This document shows positions 22,297-26,745 of a DNA stretch of 26,745 nt, piece by piece (the first letter of the stretch is position 1; each line of letters starts with the position of its first letter). The translations under genes were made by a program, and so were the position numbers. The notes beneath the pieces were generated by a model. The model did no database searches. It saw nothing but the letters and a program-made list of their open reading frames with translations, and was not told the origin of the DNA. Source of the stretch: Bacteroidales bacterium (lineage in GTDB: Bacteria > Bacteroidota > Bacteroidia > Bacteroidales > F082); NCBI GenBank assembly GCA_016281295.1, contig JAEEII010000291.1, positions 1-26,745 on the forward strand, written 5' to 3'.

Positions 22297-22333
22297 AATT
22301 CTCAATTCTAAATTCTAAATACTCAATTCCCCC
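22297..22333. repeat. Simple AATTCTAAATT repeat between the two iron-sulfur genes
   Basis: CTCAATTCTAAATTCTAAAT followed by ACTCAATTCCCC fills almost the whole gap between the two genes. It is the same type of repeat as at 20061 and 20872. Confidence 0.6.
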
Positions 22334-23812
22334 TCACTCTTTATGGTGTGTCAAGTTTCCTTCCACGTAAATGGCGCTGAAGGGACGGGCTGGGCAGAGG
22401 TTTTCGCAGGCTCCACACCCGATGCATTTGCTCTCGTTGACGGCAGGAACCATGACGGTTTGGCCGTTATGTTGGTATTCCACCATCTGGATGGCTCCAG
22501 TGGGGCAGTGGCGCGCGCAGTTGCCACAGCTGACTCCATCGGTGAGAACCACGCAGTTGTCTTTCACCCATACGGCGTGACCTACATGGATGGCGGTCTT
22601 CTCTTCCTTGGTGATGGGTCTGATAGCTCCGGCAGGACACACCTGGCTGCAACGGGTGCACTCAGGACGGCAATAGCCGCGCTCAAACGAAAGGGTGGGC
22701 TGCATGAAGTGACTTAAGTCAGTGGAGGGACGCAGCACGTTGTTGGGACATGACGAGACGCACAGCTGACAGGCAGTGCAGTGTTTTTGCATGTTCCTTG
22801 CGGAGATTGAACCTGGAGGCGTGATGGGCGTCTCTCGTTTTGGTGCTTTTTTGTCTTCTATGACCGCCAGACCACCATCGACTTTCATCTGGGCTTGCGC
22901 CATGGCCGTCGAAGTGGCAGCGACAGCAGCTCCCACCAGGAATGAACGTCGTCCTTGGTCAGGCGCTGTTGAACTTGTTTCGTTTTTTGGTACAGGTTGT
23001 TTGGCTGTATAATGCAGGGCATCGAACTTGCATTTGTCGAGGCAGTCGCCGCAGACCACGCAGCGGGAGTAATCTACTGTTCCTGACTTGTAGTCGATAG
23101 CCCGAGCTTTGCAGTTTTTCTCGCAGAGTCCGCATTTCTTGCATTTGTCCTCGTCGAAACGAACACGGAAGATGGAGAAACGGGAGAAGAAACTGAGGAT
23201 GGTACCCACTGGACAGATGGAGTTGCAGTAGGAGCGTCCATGCTTCCATGCCAACACTGCTAGTACCAATAAGGTGAGGATGGCGACCAGGAAGGTGGTG
23301 ACGCTGCGCATCCATACCTGTACTTCGCTGAAGTTATAGCGGTCATGGCTGGCATCGATGGAGGCAAGCCAGTTGTTTAGCAGGTCGTACAAGGGTTTGA
23401 ACAGACTGTTGACGATACGACCGTAGGCACTGTAGGGAGCGATCAACGTGGTGACAGGTGCGAAGCCGATGATGAGGCAGATGATGAAAATAACCAAGAT
23501 GATGTATCTCAGCCATTTATGTTCCTTTACATAGCTAAAACGGTTTTTCTTAGCTTTGCCGCCGAGCCATGAGAAGAAATCCTGCATGATGCCTAAGGGG
23601 CAGACCACGCTGCAGTAGATTCTTCCGAAGAATACTGTGGCAATTAAGAGAAGTGCCAGTACGCCATAGTTTAGGGCAAGCAGAGCGGGAAGGAACTGGA
23701 TTTTGGCAGCCCATCCTGCCCATAGGTTCACGTTGAACCCGATGCCGAGGAGTAGCAAGGTGACCAGAGTGATCATGATCACCGAGAGGCAGATTCTGAG
23801 TTTTCGTAACAT
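22334..23812 (-). CDS. NapH-like membrane protein fused to a polyferredoxin with internal Tat-like segment
   Basis: The 492-residue protein has two parts. Residues 1-275 are a NapH/FixG-like membrane module: helices around 8-30, 40-63, 101-120 and 172-189, CSVVCP (67-72) and CNSICP (196-201), then two 4Fe-4S sites, CKKCGLCEKNC (224-234) and CVVCGDCLDKC (251-261). After a linker, RRSFLVGAAVAATSTAMAQA (288-307) looks exactly like a Tat signal. A polyferredoxin follows with Cys clusters at 345-355, 381-391, 420-436 and 463-473, so up to six 4Fe-4S clusters in total. NapG-type ferredoxins are normally separate Tat proteins. Here the two seem fused. It is probably an electron conduit for the reductase gene that follows. 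Bacteroidota homologues of similar size are annotated only as '4Fe-4S binding protein'. Confidence 0.85.
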   Translation of the reverse strand: MLRKLRICLSVIMITLVTLLLLGIGFNVNLWAGWAAKIQFLPALLALNYGVLALLLIATVFFGRIYCSVVCPLGIMQDFFSWLGGKAKKNRFSYVKEHKWLRYIILVIFIICLIIGFAPVTTLIAPYSAYGRIVNSLFKPLYDLLNNWLASIDASHDRYNFSEVQVWMRSVTTFLVAILTLLVLAVLAWKHGRSYCNSICPVGTILSFFSRFSIFRVRFDEDKCKKCGLCEKNCKARAIDYKSGTVDYSRCVVCGDCLDKCKFDALHYTAKQPVPKNETSSTAPDQGRRSFLVGAAVAATSTAMAQAQMKVDGGLAVIEDKKAPKRETPITPPGSISARNMQKHCTACQLCVSSCPNNVLRPSTDLSHFMQPTLSFERGYCRPECTRCSQVCPAGAIRPITKEEKTAIHVGHAVWVKDNCVVLTDGVSCGNCARHCPTGAIQMVEYQHNGQTVMVPAVNESKCIGCGACENLCPARPFSAIYVEGNLTHHKE

Positions 23813-23827
23813 GGTAAAGTGTTGTTT

Positions 23828-25201
23828 TTATTTGTTTTCGATGATGATTTTCTGGGTGATTCTTTGGTTCCCTTGTCTTGACTCAAGGATATAGACTCCG
23901 GGTCTCAGTTGCTCGGAGTTGATTTTCTGTCCCGTGATGCTATAGATGGTGCATTCGGCGGGGTTGAGGTCTTGAGAGCTCACAGGAGTGTCGGGCACTT
24001 GGTCATAACCTATAAAAGGAATGAAGGTGACGAGGCCATAGCCAGGGTCGTCAAGTTGGTGGACGATATGGTCTTCCACTTCTTGTTCGTTGGTGGTGCC
24101 CCAGTTGTTTCCCACCGCCATGATGTCGCATGAGGAGTTGTTGTAAAGGTCGTAGGTGACACCACCGTTGCCGTTGTTCATGATTCTGTTACGTCCCCAT
24201 TCTTCTTCGGTGCCGAGGTCGATATCGTGGAGGTTGATGGCAGTGATGCCCCAGAGGTTGCCAGTGATGGTGTTGTTGCGCAGGATGGCTTTGCAGTTGG
24301 TGGAGGTGCCATAGATGGAGATGCCGCTGCCTCCGTTCATCGGGTTGGTCTCGTGGTTATTGTTGAGGAATTGGTTCTCAATGAGGACTGATGAGATGGT
24401 CTGTCCTTGTTGGTTGTAGCCATAGCGACTGTCTTTGACGATGTTTTCTTTAAGGAGGACCTTGGTGGAGCCCACTCCCATGAGGTCGGCGACGGAGATG
24501 CCGCCGGTGTGGAATACGGCGTAGGTGCCATGGATGGTGTTACCCACGATGCGGATGGTGTCGTCGCCACCGGGGCCGAGGTTGATTTGTGGGATGTTGA
24601 GGCCGTCAACATTGGCGTCGAGCTCGCAGTTGGTGATTTGTGGCGAGCTTTGTCCGTTGGCGGGTGAGCTGATGGCAGCGCCTTTGTTCATCATAAAGAA
24701 GCAGTTATTGATAACGGGATCGCAGTTGAACGCGTCGATGACGGCGTTGCAGTAGTCGGTGGTGAAGTACACGAATTTGACATCGTCGAAGGTGACTTCT
24801 GATTGGATGACTTTGATGCCGCCGCCGTCGGAGAAATACATCTTTTGGATATGGCAATTAGTGGCATCCTCGAATCTCATGCTGAAGGACTGTTCTTCTG
24901 TTCCATAGAGTTTGACACGGTCGATGGTGTTTTGGCAAATCATGGAGCCTTGGATGGTGATTAAGGTTCCGGGTGCGTTGATGCGGGTTACTTGGTCGTC
25001 GATCTGTAGTATGTCGTTCGCTGAGATTGTCAAGTTGTCATGGATGGTGAACACGGTGCCCGCTTGGGTGACGGTGCCATTGGATGCGGCAACTAAGTCG
25101 GGTAGGGTGTAGGTGGTTCCATTGCCCGGGCTAATCCACTGGGCGTGAGCGGTTGAAGCTAAAGCGATGATTAACAAAATGATGGGTAAAATACTTTTCA
25201 T
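23828..25201 (-). CDS. Secreted right-handed beta-helix protein with short T9SS-type tail
   Basis: The 457-residue protein has a signal peptide (residues 1-21, ending AHA). The body has repeated short strands with Asn and Gly at turns (ITNCELDANVDG, IVGNTIHGTY, LLKENIVKDSRYG, ILRNNTITGNLWG), the pattern of a pectate-lyase-like parallel beta helix. No clear lyase catalytic set is visible, so polysaccharide binding or surface structure is as likely as an enzyme. The last 50 residues (CTIYSITGQKI to IIIENK) resemble the end of a T9SS sorting domain but lack the usual YPNP start. I chose the ATG at 25201, since an upstream frame extension has no signal peptide. Confidence 0.78.
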   Translation of the reverse strand: MKSILPIILLIIALASTAHAQWISPGNGTTYTLPDLVAASNGTVTQAGTVFTIHDNLTISANDILQIDDQVTRINAPGTLITIQGSMICQNTIDRVKLYGTEEQSFSMRFEDATNCHIQKMYFSDGGGIKVIQSEVTFDDVKFVYFTTDYCNAVIDAFNCDPVINNCFFMMNKGAAISSPANGQSSPQITNCELDANVDGLNIPQINLGPGGDDTIRIVGNTIHGTYAVFHTGGISVADLMGVGSTKVLLKENIVKDSRYGYNQQGQTISSVLIENQFLNNNHETNPMNGGSGISIYGTSTNCKAILRNNTITGNLWGITAINLHDIDLGTEEEWGRNRIMNNGNGGVTYDLYNNSSCDIMAVGNNWGTTNEQEVEDHIVHQLDDPGYGLVTFIPFIGYDQVPDTPVSSQDLNPAECTIYSITGQKINSEQLRPGVYILESRQGNQRITQKIIIENK

Positions 25202-25229
25202 GGTGTATGATAGTCTAATGTTTGTGATG

Positions 25230-25261
25230 CAAAGTTGGGAAAAAAACTTTGAATGGGCAAA
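25230..25261 (-). promoter_or_regulatory. Promoter for the beta-helix gene
   Basis: On the minus strand, TTTG at 25261-25258 is followed after 20 bases by CAACTTTG at 25237-25230, one mismatch from TAnnTTTG with ideal spacing. It lies 29 bases before the ATG and just beyond the C10 protease stop. Confidence 0.45.
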
Positions 25262-25263
25262 CA

Positions 25264-25287
25264 AAAAAACCGATTATTGGTTTTTGA
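25264..25287 (-). terminator. Weak terminator overlapping the C10 protease stop
   Basis: On the minus strand, AAAACC pairs with GGTTTT around AATAATC, followed by a run of T. The stop codon TAA lies in the loop. The stem is short (6 pairs), so the strength is doubtful. Confidence 0.4.
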
Positions 25288-26257
25288 CTATCTTTTGAAA
25301 AGCGGTGTGTTTTCCGTCTTCAATCAGTTGGAGAAAGTAGATGCCAGCGGGCTGACTGGTCAAATCGATGGTGTTGCTCTCTTTTGATAAAGTATTAGAA
25401 ATCAATAATTTGCCATATATATCATAAATACGGAAACAGCAAACATCAAGGTTTGTCTTTTTACATTCAATGATGAAAACTCCAGTGGAGGGATTCGGAT
25501 AAGCGAGAAGATTCGGATTTGTATATTCTGTGATTTTCTCATTAACAGGAACCAAGTCGATGATGGCGCCTTGGTTGTATGAAAAGTCCTGGTTCGATGG
25601 TGTCATGTCATCGATTTCATAATAGCCGTCGTAATTGCCTCTCTGTCCCCAATTGAAATGGAAGAAATCGTTAGCATCATAGCCGTCACAGATGAAGCAA
25701 TGTCCCCCCGCATTAGAGGAGTTAAACCCGTTGTAGATGATGGGGATTCCTGCTTCCAAATTGCTTTTCAGCATTGACATCCAAGTGGCTTTGTCATAGT
25801 TTGAACGAAGCTCGCCGTGTGCATTGCTGCTGTAACCGAAGTTTTCTTTCAGCGCCGTTTCCGCGTTGAATGGGTGTGAAGGAGAATAAAGGACATACGC
25901 GGTGGAATTGGAAGACGTGTACTGTGTTTCTATGGCAACGCCGCAGTGGTAGAGCAGTGTTGCTACCTCGTTGTTGGCACTGCTGCAGCTGTTCGGCATG
26001 GCATCCCAGTTGTAGGTTGTGCTTGAAAAGTCGATGTCATGTGTGATGCCATTGTAGCTGTACGAGTGTGAGCCGATTCCATGATCTGGATATTTCCAAT
26101 GGTGCATCACTTGTCCCATCGCCACAGCTACGCATCCTGCGGGTGTGTTTGGGGGACAGAGCGCATTGTATGGTGAACCTTGTCCCCATCGAGCCGTGAT
26201 AAGCGGATCTATGGTTTGTGCGTTTTTCGAGTCTCTCCATTGTCCTGACTGCAACAT
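25274..26257 (-). CDS. C10 (streptopain/PrtT) cysteine protease, N-terminally truncated, with T9SS tail
   Basis: The 327-residue product starts in the catalytic domain. It has ITARWGQGSPYN (residues 20-31), the nucleophile region PAGCVAVAMGQVM (Cys42), GGHCFICDGYD (His186) and HFNWGQRGNYDGYY, all family hallmarks, then a T9SS sorting domain from AYPNPSTGVF to IVKNQ. C10 proteases normally begin with a signal peptide and an inhibitory propeptide of about 100-200 residues. Here the frame hits an in-frame TAG at 26278-26276, seven codons before the first ATG, and no signal peptide is found in any frame upstream. So it cannot be exported as it stands and is probably a pseudogene or decayed copy. 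A promoter-like element at 26334-26341 remains. Confidence 0.75.
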   Translation of the reverse strand: MLQSGQWRDSKNAQTIDPLITARWGQGSPYNALCPPNTPAGCVAVAMGQVMHHWKYPDHGIGSHSYSYNGITHDIDFSSTTYNWDAMPNSCSSANNEVATLLYHCGVAIETQYTSSNSTAYVLYSPSHPFNAETALKENFGYSSNAHGELRSNYDKATWMSMLKSNLEAGIPIIYNGFNSSNAGGHCFICDGYDANDFFHFNWGQRGNYDGYYEIDDMTPSNQDFSYNQGAIIDLVPVNEKITEYTNPNLLAYPNPSTGVFIIECKKTNLDVCCFRIYDIYGKLLISNTLSKESNTIDLTSQPAGIYFLQLIEDGKHTAFQKIVKNQ

Positions 26258-26333
26258 CTCCCATTGCGCAGTGATCTAATGTTTGAGCTATTGAAAGATG
26301 AGATAGAGGTGTTTTTTCGTTTGATGGATGATA

Positions 26334-26341
26334 CAAAAATA
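26334..26341 (-). promoter_or_regulatory. -7 promoter element upstream of the truncated C10 protease
   Basis: TATTTTTG on the minus strand is a perfect match. It lies 77 bases before the first ATG of the protease remnant, longer than most leaders here. That fits loss of a 5' coding part by deletion. Confidence 0.4.
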
Positions 26342-26460
26342 CAAATAGTTTTAAATTCAGTAAAAAAGTTTTTTTGCGATGTATTTCTTATCAGCTTCTG
26401 TTAGGATGAGATAGCGGATTGCGGGTGATTAGAGGAGGTGTTTGTGGCTGAATAAATATA

Positions 26461-26503
26461 AAACAATCGGTGTAATTTTGTGATATTCACGTAATTACAC
26501 CGA
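26461..26503 (-). terminator. Rho-independent terminator of tmRNA
   Basis: On the minus strand, TCGGTGTAATT (26503-26493) pairs with AATTACACCGA (26477-26467), an 11-pair stem, with a further GTG/CAC pairing in the loop. TTGTTTTAT follows. It lies 9 bases past the tmRNA end. Confidence 0.85.
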
Positions 26504-26511
26504 CTATTTCG

Positions 26512-26745
26512 TGGAGATGGAGGGAGTCGAACCCTCGTCCAAACAAGGAACCCCCAAGGTTTCTACATGCTTATTTCGCTGTTGGTTTTCGTGCCAGGCA
26601 AGGGAACGAACGCCCTAAACCGGACCTTATCTCCTAAATTTAACTTGCGCGTCGGAGCTCCGAGCAAGCGATCCCGAAATTGATTAGCACCCCGTGCTCA
26701 GGCCGGAATCAGGCATCTCCACCTGCGGGATGTTTCGTCCACCCA
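26512..26745 (-). ncRNA. ssrA: tmRNA (transfer-messenger RNA), 3' part only
   Basis: tmRNA rescues stalled ribosomes with SmpB. The 3' end on the minus strand shows the tRNA-like domain: GGACGAGGGTTCGACTCCCTC (T arm), acceptor strand CATCTCC and discriminator A at 26512. Upstream are GCACGAAAAC, ATAAGCATGTAGAAACC and GGAGATAAGG blocks, which match the order of conserved elements in Bacteroidota tmRNAs. CCA is not encoded (A is followed by CGA), as in the tRNA of this window. The 5' half with the tag-peptide reading frame is outside the window, so the tag cannot be read. Confidence 0.93.

Noticed and set aside
26037..26336. 99-codon minus-strand frame at the C10 gene start that might supply the missing N-terminus
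   Set aside because: It has no hydrophobic signal peptide and, over the shared region, is a different frame from the protease. A single frameshift joining the two would still give no propeptide.
1..26745. Phage, transposon, toxin-antitoxin or defence island
   Set aside because: I checked all credible genes and found no integrase, transposase, phage structural gene, nuclease-type defence gene or toxin-antitoxin pair. The tmRNA at the right edge is a possible integration site, but the adjacent genes do not look like an island.

Overview
The window looks like a chromosomal segment of a Bacteroidota species, most likely order Bacteroidales. The evidence is the repeated TAnnTTTG-type -7 promoter element, three secreted proteins with type IX secretion (T9SS) C-terminal sorting domains or close equivalents, several SPII lipoproteins, an OmpP1/FadL porin, an archaeal-type ProS, and a tmRNA 3' half of Bacteroidota type. 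Species cannot be named from the sequence. I see no phage, plasmid, transposase, CRISPR array or antiviral system. Most of the window is housekeeping and envelope genes. The unusual content is interspersed short repeats, two gene fusions and a truncated protease.

Layout. (1) 1-2342, minus strand: lpxK, purine nucleoside phosphorylase and lpxH (cut by the window edge) form an overlapping lipid A/purine-salvage operon with a good promoter at 2335-2367. (2) 2402-3990, plus: a short Nif3-like dinuclear-metal protein and a coiled-coil zinc-ribbon protein, closed by a two-way terminator. (3) 4038-6918, minus: an OmpP1/FadL-like porin and a very odd Tyr/Trp-, His- and Ser/Arg-rich lipoprotein. (4) 7002-8474, plus: proS, converging with 2 nt to spare on an overlapping minus-strand pair (PagL-like lipid A deacylase, then a GIN-domain lipoprotein). 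(5) 10610-15467, plus: mazG, an 800-residue T9SS cargo protein, and cdsA-psd for phospholipid synthesis. (6) 15629-18899, minus: a tightly overlapping trio of MbnP-like lipoprotein, MbnH/MauG-like di-heme enzyme and a SpoU methyltransferase-HAD phosphatase fusion. (7) 18976-20672, plus: a DUF2027/Smr protein, a repeat island and a small lipoprotein. (8) 20757-20828, minus: tRNA-Arg(CCG). (9) 20896-23812, minus: a Tat-exported aldo/keto reductase with ferredoxin tail and a NapH-like membrane ferredoxin carrying an internal Tat-like segment. (10) 23828-26257, minus: a beta-helix surface protein and a C10 cysteine protease lacking its N-terminal half. (11) 26512-26745, minus: the 3' part of ssrA (tmRNA) with a strong terminator.

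How the genes work together. Lipid A (LpxH, LpxK, PagL-like) and phospholipid (CdsA, Psd) genes share an envelope theme. MbnP and MbnH homologues form a known functional pair, a copper-binding protein and the di-heme enzyme that modifies it. The two iron-sulfur proteins probably form one electron-transfer unit.

The most interesting signal is a repeat family. A 48-bp unit is tandemly present three times, in frame, inside the di-heme enzyme gene just before its first haem site. It shares a 15-nt core and the same kind of short palindrome with a tandem repeat lying between genes at 20061-20171. A separate simple-repeat family (AATTTAGA-like) recurs in intergenic gaps, and an 11-bp direct repeat lies exactly at the SpoU-HAD fusion joint. 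Together these suggest that short non-coding repeats here have repeatedly been turned into protein sequence.

No gene-free stretch exceeds 300 bases. The gap 15468-15628 (after psd) and the gap 26342-26460 (between the C10 promoter and the tmRNA terminator) are AT-rich and show nothing I can name.
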